This document shows, one piece after another, positions 9,101 through 18,000 of a stretch of 64,000 bases of DNA (within the stretch, counting starts at the first letter, position 1; each line of letters opens with the position of its first letter). The stretch comes from Streptomyces lacrimifluminis. GTDB lineage: Bacteria > Actinomycetota > Actinomycetes > Streptomycetales > Streptomycetaceae. The stretch spans positions 62,001-126,000 of the forward strand of contig NZ_BMMU01000015.1 of the NCBI RefSeq assembly GCF_014646095.1, given 5' to 3'. Position numbers and translations under genes: made by a program. The notes beneath the pieces were generated by a model that worked only from the letters and a program-made list of their open reading frames with translations, did no database searches and was not told where the DNA came from.

Positions 9101-12025
9101 GGGATCCGTACGGGAGGCGGACTCGGCATCGTCGGGCAGGACCACCCGGGCGTGGAGTGCGCCCGCCGTCTGCCAGAGATCGGTGAGGCCGTGGAAGGCC
9201 GGGCCGTATGCGAGGCCCGCTTCCGCCGTCCTGTCGTAGAAGTCGTCCAGCGGCACCCGGCGGGCGTCGGCCGGCGGGTGTGCGGCGGCGCCCGTGTCCG
9301 GGGCGCCTGTCAGGTCGTCCTGTGCGAGGAGGCCGGTGGCGTGCCTGGTCCACGGCAGGTCGGGGGTCTCCTCCGGCCTGGCGTGGACGGTGAAGGGCCG
9401 TCGGCCGCTGTCGTCCGCGGCCTCGACCGTCAGTTGGAGGGCGATTCCGGCGCGTTCGGCCGACGGAAGCGGCAGGGGCGCGTGGATGACGAGTTCGTCG
9501 AGCCGGTCGCAGCCCACGTGTTCGCCGGCGTGCAGGGCCAGTTCGACGAAGGCCGTGCCGGGCAGCAGCGGGGTACCGGCCAGCGCGTGGTCGGCCAGCC
9601 AGGGGTGGCCGGCGAGGTCGAGCCGTCCGGTGAGCAGCACTCCACCGGACGCGGGCAGCGCGGTGACGGCACCGAGCATCGGGTGGTCCGCCACGGCCAT
9701 GCCGACGGCCGACGCGTCCCGGCCGACGCCACCGCCGCCCAGGACGCGCAGCCAGAACCGACGGTGCTGGAAGGCGTACGTCGGCAGCGGGACCGTACGG
9801 GCGCCCGTGCCCGCGAAGTACGCGTCCCAGTCGACCGGCGTGCCCTCGACAGCGAGCCGTGCGACCGCCGTGACCAGGGCGTCTGCCTCCCCGAGGTCAC
9901 CTCCGCGCAGGGCGGCCAGGCAGGTCACGGCGGCTGGGGTGTGGTCGGCTGCGGTCTCCTCGGTCATCGCGGTCAGGGCGCCGCCCGGGCCCACCTCCAG
10001 GAAGGTGCGCACCCCTCGGTCGAGCAGAGTGTGCAGCCCGCCGACGAAGCGGACCGTGTCGCGCACATGCCTGACCCAGTAGCCGGGTGCGCACAGCTCG
10101 GCCGCGGATGCCGCGGTTCCGGTGATGTTGGAGATGACGGTCAGTTCGGGCTCGTGGAAGGTGACCTGCGCCAGTTCCGCGGCGAAGTCCGCGAGCATGG
10201 GTTCCATGAGCGAGGAGTGGAAGGCATGGCTCACCGCGAGCGTCTTGGTCCGGTAGCCACGCCCGACGAACTCGGCCGCGACTCCCAGGATCTCGCTCTG
10301 CGGGCCGGAGACGACCACCGACGAGGGGCCGTTGACCGCGGCGATGCCGACACTGCGGTCCGAGTGGGAGGCCAGCACCCCGACCACCTCGGTCTCGGGT
10401 GCCTGGACGGCCAGCATGACTCCACCGGGCGGCAGCGCCTGCATCAGCCGGCCGCGCGCCGCGACCACACGGCAGGCGTCGGCGAGCGACCAGACTCCGG
10501 CGACATGCGCCGCGGCGAGTTCTCCGACGGAGTGGCCGATCAGCACGTCGGGGCGGATGCCCCAGCTCTCCAGGAGCCGGTACAGCGCCACTTCCACGGC
10601 GAAGAGGGCGGGCTGGGTGAACTCGGTCCGGTCCAGTTCCCCGGTCCGTCCGGGGTCGGTGGCGAGGACGACGTCGCGCAGCGGGCGGGGCAGCAGCCCG
10701 TCGAACCCCGCGCAGATCGCGTCGAAGGCCGCGGCGAAGACGGGGTGACGCTCGTACAACTCACGTCCCATGCCAGCCCGTTGGGATCCCTGACCGGGGA
10801 AGACCACGGCGAGCGGGGTCTCGCGCACGACGCCCCGGATCACCTCGGCGGTGGCGTCCGGCGTGCCGACGGCGAGCGATTCCAGCCCCGCGACCAGCGC
10901 GGGGAGGTCGTCGGCGACGACGGCGGCCCGGTGGGCGAGAGCGCTGCGCGTGGTGGCGAGCGAGCAGGCGATGTCCAGGGGGGTGACGCCGGGGCGTGCC
11001 CTCAGATCGGCGAGGAGACGTGCTGCCTGATCGCGCAGGGCTGCTTCGGTGTGGCCCGAGACGAGCCAGGGCAGGACGCCCGCGGGGCGAGTCGCTTCCG
11101 GCGTCGCTGCCGGCCCTGTCTCCTGTCCCTCCCCGTGTTCCGGCCCCTGTTCCTGCCCGTGTTCCTGCACGGGTGTATGTTCCTGTTCCTGCTCAGGTGC
11201 CTGTTCGAGGACGAGATGGGCGTTGGTGCCGCTGATACCGAACGACGACACGGCGGCCCGGCGCGGTCGCCCGGTCTCCGGCCATGGCTGTTGTTCCGTC
11301 AGCAGCCGTACCGTACCGGCCGACCAGTCCACCTGCCGCGTCGGCTCGTCCACATGCAGCGTGCGCGGCAGCACACCCTCCCGCAACGCCAGCACCGTCT
11401 TGATGACCCCGGCGACACCCGCGGCGTACTGGGTGTGGCCGATGTTGGACTTGATGGAGCCGAGCCACAGCGGCCGGTCCTCGGGGCGATCGCGGCCGTA
11501 GGTCGCCAGCAGGGCCTGCGCCTCGATCGGGTCTCCCAGCCGGGTCCCCGTGCCGTGCGCCTCGACGACGTCGACGTCCGTCGCGGCGAGCCCGGCGCCG
11601 GCCAGGGCCGCCCTGATCACCCGTTGCTGGGAGGGCCCGTTGGGCGCGGTCAGCCCGTTCGACGCGCCGTCCTGGTTCACCGCCGAACCGCGCATCACCG
11701 CCAGCACCGGGTGGCCGTTGCGGCGCGCGTCCGAGAGCCGCTCCACCACCAGCATCCCCACGCCCTCGCCCCACCCGGTGCCGTCGGCCGTGTCCGAGAA
11801 CGCCTTGCACCGACCGTCGGAGGAAAGCCCGCCCTGGTTGGCGAACTCGGCGAAGGCCCCGGGCGTCGCCATGACGGTGACGCCGCCGGCGAGCGCGAGG
11901 TCGCACTCCCCCGCCCGCAACGCCTGCCCCGCCAGATGCAACGCCACCAACGACGACGAACACGCCGTGTCCACCGTCACCGCCGGACCCTCAAGACCCA
12001 GCACATACGACACCCGACCGGACAT
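6161..12025 (-). CDS. Type I PKS, terminal module: partial KS-AT(malonyl)-DH-KR-ACP-TE
   Basis: The 1954-residue frame begins inside a ketosynthase: its first Met corresponds to about residue 190 of a normal KS, 21 residues before the catalytic Cys (TACSSS, Cys22). EAHGTGT and KSNIGHT follow. AT: GHSVGE near 495 and HAFH near 597, a malonyl-CoA signature. DH: HALAGTPLLP near 812 and HPALLDAALQ, apparently active. KR: GATGGLG near 1300, VVDDG (B-type), catalytic Tyr in NYAAAN. ACP: LGFDSL near 1610. Thioesterase: GRSSGG near 1800 and GDHHSM near 1927. There is no ribosome site at 12025, and the frame continues upstream for 18 codons of KS-like sequence to a stop. So this is probably the broken end of a longer protein joined to the preceding gene. 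A glutamine/glutamate/histidine-rich linker separates KS and AT. Confidence 0.85.
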   Translation of the reverse strand: MSGRVSYVLGLEGPAVTVDTACSSSLVALHLAGQALRAGECDLALAGGVTVMATPGAFAEFANQGGLSSDGRCKAFSDTADGTGWGEGVGMLVVERLSDARRNGHPVLAVMRGSAVNQDGASNGLTAPNGPSQQRVIRAALAGAGLAATDVDVVEAHGTGTRLGDPIEAQALLATYGRDRPEDRPLWLGSIKSNIGHTQYAAGVAGVIKTVLALREGVLPRTLHVDEPTRQVDWSAGTVRLLTEQQPWPETGRPRRAAVSSFGISGTNAHLVLEQAPEQEQEHTPVQEHGQEQGPEHGEGQETGPAATPEATRPAGVLPWLVSGHTEAALRDQAARLLADLRARPGVTPLDIACSLATTRSALAHRAAVVADDLPALVAGLESLAVGTPDATAEVIRGVVRETPLAVVFPGQGSQRAGMGRELYERHPVFAAAFDAICAGFDGLLPRPLRDVVLATDPGRTGELDRTEFTQPALFAVEVALYRLLESWGIRPDVLIGHSVGELAAAHVAGVWSLADACRVVAARGRLMQALPPGGVMLAVQAPETEVVGVLASHSDRSVGIAAVNGPSSVVVSGPQSEILGVAAEFVGRGYRTKTLAVSHAFHSSLMEPMLADFAAELAQVTFHEPELTVISNITGTAASAAELCAPGYWVRHVRDTVRFVGGLHTLLDRGVRTFLEVGPGGALTAMTEETAADHTPAAVTCLAALRGGDLGEADALVTAVARLAVEGTPVDWDAYFAGTGARTVPLPTYAFQHRRFWLRVLGGGGVGRDASAVGMAVADHPMLGAVTALPASGGVLLTGRLDLAGHPWLADHALAGTPLLPGTAFVELALHAGEHVGCDRLDELVIHAPLPLPSAERAGIALQLTVEAADDSGRRPFTVHARPEETPDLPWTRHATGLLAQDDLTGAPDTGAAAHPPADARRVPLDDFYDRTAEAGLAYGPAFHGLTDLWQTAGALHARVVLPDDAESASRTDPDDGTDTAVGYGVHPALLDAALQPLALGILGADGPEGTAVPAGLPFAWSGVRLYATGADELYVRLSPTGDGAVRVHLTTPDGRPVLTVDSLTLRTPSAVPERATARENEPLYRLEWPTALPAPGSGQASGAWGMLGLDPRELRPRLAAATGLDVVPYLDRQSLTESLDGGAPTPTAVVVFCDAPENDDAATAARAATREALDTLGAWLADDRLAGVRLVLVTHGAVAVGPHDRGPRPSSAAVWGLARAAQAEHPGRLVLVDLDEDDTSLAALPGALATGEPQLALRAGTAHLPRLTRLPAKPTETAVPPGGQPTRFDEHGTVLITGATGGLGALVARHLVTRHGVRHLLLAGRRGSDAPGADTLTTELTDAGAQVTFAACDVADREALDRLLAGIPAGHPLTGVVHLAGVVDDGLVTDLTPARLDSVLRPKADAAWHLHDATAGHALTAFVLFSSAAGVLGSPGQANYAAANAFLDALAQHRRAAGLPALSLAWGPWQGTGGMADALDASARVRLGGSGLLPFTAEYGLEILDRAMAEPDEPLLVPLRLALRSAEAMPAERIPAVLRGLARAAAPRRASVRDGNPRADRTSATGLSGLDSATREVALLELVRAEAARVLGHSGPDGIDADRAFGELGFDSLTSVELRNRLAAATGLRLQPTLVFDHPTPTALVTALNRQFTAPADEPARATAPTDPATAVAGAVEALYRHALTVGRYDQAGRVLMNSAGLRPAFTSADQVGNAPGLVKLGDGDQYPALVGLPSTSVWASDQEFVSLARPLRGLRSTYSLMMPGFTADELVAGSVEAVVEHAARTILRDLDGAPFALAGRSSGGSLAYAVASRLEELGTPATGVVMLDTYLAGTPQTDYIVHVMEERSLEREAEFGRMTGMRLTAMASYFALFEPWRPRPVDTPVLLLRASELIPADSGRPRTVPDDWQTVWPVPLDVVDVPGDHHSMIEQHGETTARTLHDWLKNRTGRA

Positions 12026-15000
12026 GACGCTGCCGGACGAGCTGGTCAGCGACGGCGAGGGGGTCGTCGTCCACGGTCAGGTGGGCGGGCGGCAGCGCGG
12101 GGCTCGCCGCTTCCGCGCCGCCGAGCAGTTCCTGGTGCAGGAGGCCGACGAGGGCGTTGGGAGTGGGATGGTCGAAGACGAGGGTGGCGGGCAGCCGCAG
12201 ACCGGTCGCGGCGTTGAGGCGGTTGCGCAGCTCGGTCGCCGTCAGCGAGTCGAACCCCAAGTCCTTGAACGGCCGTCCGGCCGCGATATCCGCCACGCCG
12301 GAGTGGCCCAGTACCGCCGCCGCCCGGGTACGCACCAGATCAAGCAGCGCCGCACGCCGCTCCGGCTCGGCGAGTCCTGCGAGGCGGTCGCGCAGTCGGC
12401 CGGCGGCGGTGTCGTCGTCGGCGGAGGCCCGGTCGGCGCCGGACTCGCCGCGCAGCGCGCGTGCCGCCTCGGGGATCTCCTCGATCAGCGGGCGGCGTCG
12501 GGCCAGGGCGTAGACGGGGGCGAAGCGCGCCCAGTCCATGTCGCTGACCGTCAGCGCGGTCTCGGCGTGTTCGACCGCCTCCCGCATCACCTCGATCGCC
12601 GACTCGGGCCGCATCTGCCGTACGCCCATGCGGTCCAGCTGGCCGGCGAGCGCTCCGAAGCCTTCCAGCATGCCTCCGCCGGCCCAGCCGCCCCACGCGA
12701 GCGAGGTAGCCGTCAGTCCGCGTGCCCGTCGCTCGTACGCGAGCCCGTCGAGGTAGGCGTTGGCGGCGGCGTAGGTCGCGTTGCCCGCGCTGCCCCAGAC
12801 CGCGGCGCCGGACGAGAAGAGCACGAACGCGTCGAGGTCGAGCCCGGAGGTGAGTTCGTCCAGGTGACGGGCGCCCTCCGCCTTGGCGGCCATGCCGTCC
12901 GTCAGGTCCTGCGGTTCGACGGCGAGGGCCGGACCGTAGCTCGTGGAACTGGCGGCGTGGATGACGGCACTCAGGGGCCATGCCTGCGGTATGTCGTCCG
13001 CCAGTACGGTCGCGAGAGCGTCCCGGTCGGCCACGTCGCAGGCCGCGAACGTCACCTCGGCCCCGAGGGCCCGCAGTTCCTGGGCGAGTTCATCGGCCCC
13101 TGGCGCCGTGTCGCCCCGGCGACTGAGGAGCAGCAGGTGTTCCGCGCCCTCGGCGGCCAGCCAGCGGGCCAGGTGGGCGGCGATGCCGCCGGTCCCGCCC
13201 GTGATCAGTACCGTGCCGCGCGGTTTCCACGGCCGTACCGGCCCGCGGTCGGCCAGCGGCGCCCGGACCAGCCGCCGCGCGTAGGCGGCGGGGCCGCGGA
13301 TCGCCAGCTGGTCCTCACCCGCGGCGGCGCCCGACAGCAGGGCCGGCAGGAGGGTGGCGACGCTCTCGCTCCAGTCGCGCGGCAGGTCGAGGAGACCACC
13401 CCACCAGTCGGGATGCTCAAGGCCCAGCACCTGGCCGAGCCCCCACAGCCGGGTCGCCTCCGACCGTACGGCGTCGCTGGTGGCCACGGCCGCGGCCCCC
13501 CGGGTCAGCCACCACAGCGGGGCGTTCACGTCCGCCGCGCGCAGGGCGCGGGTCAGGGCGAGGGCGTCGCCGGCCGTCTCCAGAAGGGAGACGACACCGG
13601 CGTAGGGAGCGGCATGGCCCGCGATGTCCGTACCGAGGGTCGCGTGGGTGGAGACGTCCAGGTCGGCGCCTGCCGCACGCAGTGCTTCCGCGACCTCTCC
13701 CCCGGCGCTGCCCTGGGGGACGACCAGCAGCCAGCGCCCCGACAGCGGCGCACCCTCCGCGGCACGGGTCGAGGTGCTGATGCGCCGCCAGACCACGCGA
13801 TAGCGCCAGTCGTCGATCGCCCGGCCGGCCGCGGCGCGTGCTCCGGGGCCGTCCGGCATCTCCATCCAGAAGCGGCGGTGCTGGAACGCGTAGGTGGGCA
13901 GGTCGACCGGCCTGGCGCCACTCCCCGCGAACCACTCCTGCCAGAGCACGCCCGCACCCCGGACGTACGCCTCGCCCAACGACAGCAGCAGCCGCTCAGA
14001 ACCACCCTCGCCGCGGCGGAGCGTTCCGGTGACGGCCACGTCCCGCCCGGCCGATTCGGCCGTCTCCTGCACAGCGGCCGTGAGTACGGGGTGAGGGCTC
14101 GCCTCGACGAATACATCGTGTCCCTGCTCCAGGAGCAGCCGCGTCACCCGCTCGAACTCCACCGGCTGCCGCAGGTTCCGGAACCAGTACTCACCGTCCA
14201 GGGTCTCCGTGTCGACCCGCTCTCCGGTCACCGCCGAGTAGAAGGCCACCTGCGAGGACACCGGCGTCACATCGGCCAGCAGTTGCGCCAACTCGGCCCG
14301 CAGGCCGTCCACTTGGAAGGAGTGCGAGGCGTAGTCGACGGCGATCCGGCGTGCCCGTACGCCCTGTTCCTTCGCCCACGCGAGCAGTTCGTCCAGTGCC
14401 CCGGTCTCGCCCGCGACCACGACCGAGGCCGGGCCGTTGACCGCCGCCAGATCGATCCGGCCGTCCCAACGGGCCAGTTCCTCCCGTACGTTGTCGGCGG
14501 GAAGCTGAACGGAGACCATCCCGCCCTGGCCCGACAGCGCGAGGATCGCCTGCGAGCGCAGCGCCACCACCCGGGCACCGTCCTCCAACGACAACGCACC
14601 CGCCACCACAGCCGCAGCGATCTCACCCTGCGAATGACCCACGACGGCCGCCGGCTCCACCCCGTTTGCCCGCCACACCTCCGCCAGGCTGACCATCACC
14701 GCCCACAACACCGGCTGAATGACGTCCACCCGGCCCAACTCGGCCTCATCCGACAGCACATCCGTCAGCGACCAGTCGACAAACTCCGAAAGTGCCTGCT
14801 CGCACTCCCCCATCCGCGCCGCGAACACCGGTGAGGAGCCCAGCAGTTCCACCGCCATCCCCACCCACTGCGCCCCCTGGCCCGGAAACACGAACACCGT
14901 CTTGGCCTTGGTGCCCGTTCCCGTGACCAGGCCCGGTGTCTCCGTGTCCTCTGCCAGGGCGCGCAGCCTGTTCAGGAAGCCGTCCCGGTCGTCGGCGATG

Positions 15001-18000
15001 AGTACCGCCCGGTGTTCGAGGGCGGCACGGGTGGTGACGAGGGAGTGTCCGACGTCGATGGTGGTGAGGTCCGGGTGCTCGTTCAGGTGATCGAGCAGGC
15101 GGCTCGCCTGCGCACGCAGTCCCGCCTCGGTGGCCGCGGAGACCGTCCAGGGGACAGGGCCACTGATGGGCCGTCCTCCCTCATCCCTCGGCTCAGCCTC
15201 GGGCTCTCCGGCCTCTTCGACCTCTGCGGTTTCTTCGGGTTCTGCGGCTTCTTCGAGGATCACGTGCGCGTTCGTCCCACTGATCCCGAACGACGACACA
15301 CCCGCACGCCGCGGACGCCCCGTCACCGGCCACACCCGCTCCTCCCGCAACACCTCCACCGCACCCGACGACCAGTCCACCTCCGACGACACCTCACCCA
15401 CATGCAACGTCCGAGCCAACACCCCCGCCCGCAACGCCATCACCGTCTTCACCACACCAGCCACACCAGACACCGCCTGCGTATGACCAATATTCGACTT
15501 CAACGACCCCACGAACAAAGGCCGCTCACGCCCACCCCCAAACACCCCCAACAACGCCTGCGCCTCAATCGGATCCCCCAACCGCGTCCCCGTCCCATGC
15601 GCCTCCACCACATCCACATCCGACGCCGACAACCCCCCACTCACCAACGCCTGCCGAATCACCCGCTGCTGCGCCCGACCACTCGGCGCACTCAACCCGT
15701 TCGACGCACCATCCTGATTCACCGCCGAACCCCGCACCACCGCCAACACCCGCCGCCCATGACGCCGCGCATCCGACAACCGCTCCAGCAGGACGACAGC
15801 GGCACCCTCGCCCCAGCCGATGCCGTCGGCGGCGTCCGAGAACGCCTTGCACCGCCCGTCGACCGCCAGCCCGCGCTGCCGGGCGAAGACGACGAAACCA
15901 GCCGGAGTCGCGAGGATGCCCGCACCCCCCGCCAGCGCCAGGGAACAGTCACCCTGCCGCAATGACTGGGCGGCGAGGTGCAGCGAGACGAGCGACGACG
16001 AGCAGGCGGTGTCGACAGTGACCGCCGGGCCCTGGAGCCCGAGGGCGTACGAGATGCGGCCGGACATGACACTGCCCGTGCCACCGGTCAGCGCGTACCC
16101 CTGGTCCTCGGCGGAATCGAGGAGCATGGCCCCGTATCCGGTCGGCAGACCTCCGATGAAGACTCCGGTGCGGCTGCCGCGCAACGACAACGTCAGCAGC
16201 TCACCGCGCAGGAGGCCGGCGAGGGCGGTGGGAGTGGGATGGTCGAAGACGAGGGTTGCGGGCAGCCGCAGACCGGTCGCGGCGTTGAGGCGGTTGCGCA
16301 GCTCGGTCGCCGTCAGCGAGTCGAACCCCAAATCCTTGAACGGCCGGTCCGGGGTGAGAGTGTCCGGCGTCGCGTGCCCGAGAACCGCGGCGGCGTGCTC
16401 CCGTACGAGGTCCACCAAGGCGTCCTGTCGTTCGACGTCGGTGAGCCGGCCGAGGCTGTCCCTCAGCCGTGTGACGGTCGCGTCGGCCTCCGCCCCGTCC
16501 ACGGCCCGGTCCTGGCTGCCGTCCCGTAGGGCGCCGGCGACCTCGGGGATCTCCTCGATCAGCGGGCGGCGCCGGGCCAGGGCGTAGACGGGCGCGAACC
16601 GCTGCCAGTCCATGTCGGTGACGGCGAGGGTGGTCTCGTCGTGCCCGACCGCGTCCCGCATGACCTCGATGGCCAGCTCGGGCTGCATCTGGCGTACCCC
16701 CATCCGCTCCAGCCGGCCCGCGACGGCGTCGGAACCCTCCAGCATGCCTCCGCCTGCCCAGCCGCCCCAGGCGAGCGAGGTGGCGGGCAGTCCGCGGGCG
16801 CGGCGCTGGTGGGCCAAGGCGTCGAGGTAGGCGTTGGCGGCGGCGTAGGTGCCGTTGCCCGCGCTGCCCCAGACCGCGGCGCCGGACGAGAAGAGCACGA
16901 ACGCGTCGAGGTCGAGCCCGGAGGTGAGTTCGTCCAGGTGACGGGCGCCGTCCACCTTCCCCGTGGTGCCGCCCGTGAGTTCCTCCGGCTCGATGGACAG
17001 TACGTCGGAGAAGGTCGCGAGCCCGGCGGCGTGGACGACTGCGGTCAGCGGGGTCTCCTCCGGTATGTCCGCCAGTACGGCGGCCAGCGCGTCCCGGTCC
17101 GCGACGTCGCAGGCCGCCAACGTCACGCGCGCCCCCAACGCCTCCAGTTCCCGGCCCAGTTCGGCGGCGCCCGGAGCAGTGGCGCCGCGACGGCCGGCCA
17201 GCACCAGATGCTGCGCCCCTTCGGCGGCAAGCCACCGGGCGACATGCGCACCGACACCACCGGTCCCACCCGTCACCAGAACCGTCCCCCGGGGCTGCCA
17301 CGCACGGACCGGTTCACGTCCCGTCGGCACGGCTCGCACCAACCGTCGTACGAAGACGCCCGACTCACGCACGGCGACCTGGTCCTCACCACCGGCCGCG
17401 GCCCCGAGAACCGTGGCGAGCAACTCGCCAGTACCGTGGCTCCATTCGGCGGGCAGATCGACGAGGCCGCCCCACCAGTTCGGCTCCTCAAGGCCCACCA
17501 CCTGCCCGAGCGCCCACAGCTGCGCGGCTTCCGCGCGTACCGCGTCGTCAGGGGTCACCGCGGCGGCGCCCCGGGTCAGCCACCACAGGGGTGCCTTCAC
17601 GTCGGCCTCGTGCAGATCCTTCAGGAGGGCGACGGCCTCGTCGAGGGAGGCGGGAGCGGCGATCACACCCGCGTAGTCGCCGGGAACGGCTCCTGCGGCG
17701 ACCTCGGTCTCCGCCCCGGCATTGCGCAGGGCCACGGCGACCTTGTCCGGGGTGGAGATCAGCAACCAGCGTCCGGACAAAGGCTGGTTGTCGGCAAGGG
17801 CACTCCGGCGCCAGACGACGCGATAGCGCCAGCTGTCCGAGGCCCGTCCTGCGGTGCCTGCGGCCACGGTGAACTCGGGCCAGTAGCGCTGGTGTTGGAA
17901 GGCGTAGGTCGGCAAGTCGACCCGCCTGGCACCACTCCCAGCGAACCACTCCACCCAGTCCACCCGCGCTCCATGCACATACGCCTCACCCAACGACAGC

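Noticed and set aside
6092..12217. Very long plus-strand open frames (938 and 1051 residues) opposite the PKS genes
   Set aside because: They are antisense shadows of GC-rich PKS codons: Gly/Arg/Gln-rich, no motif, no ribosome site, and they end where the PKS frame pattern changes.
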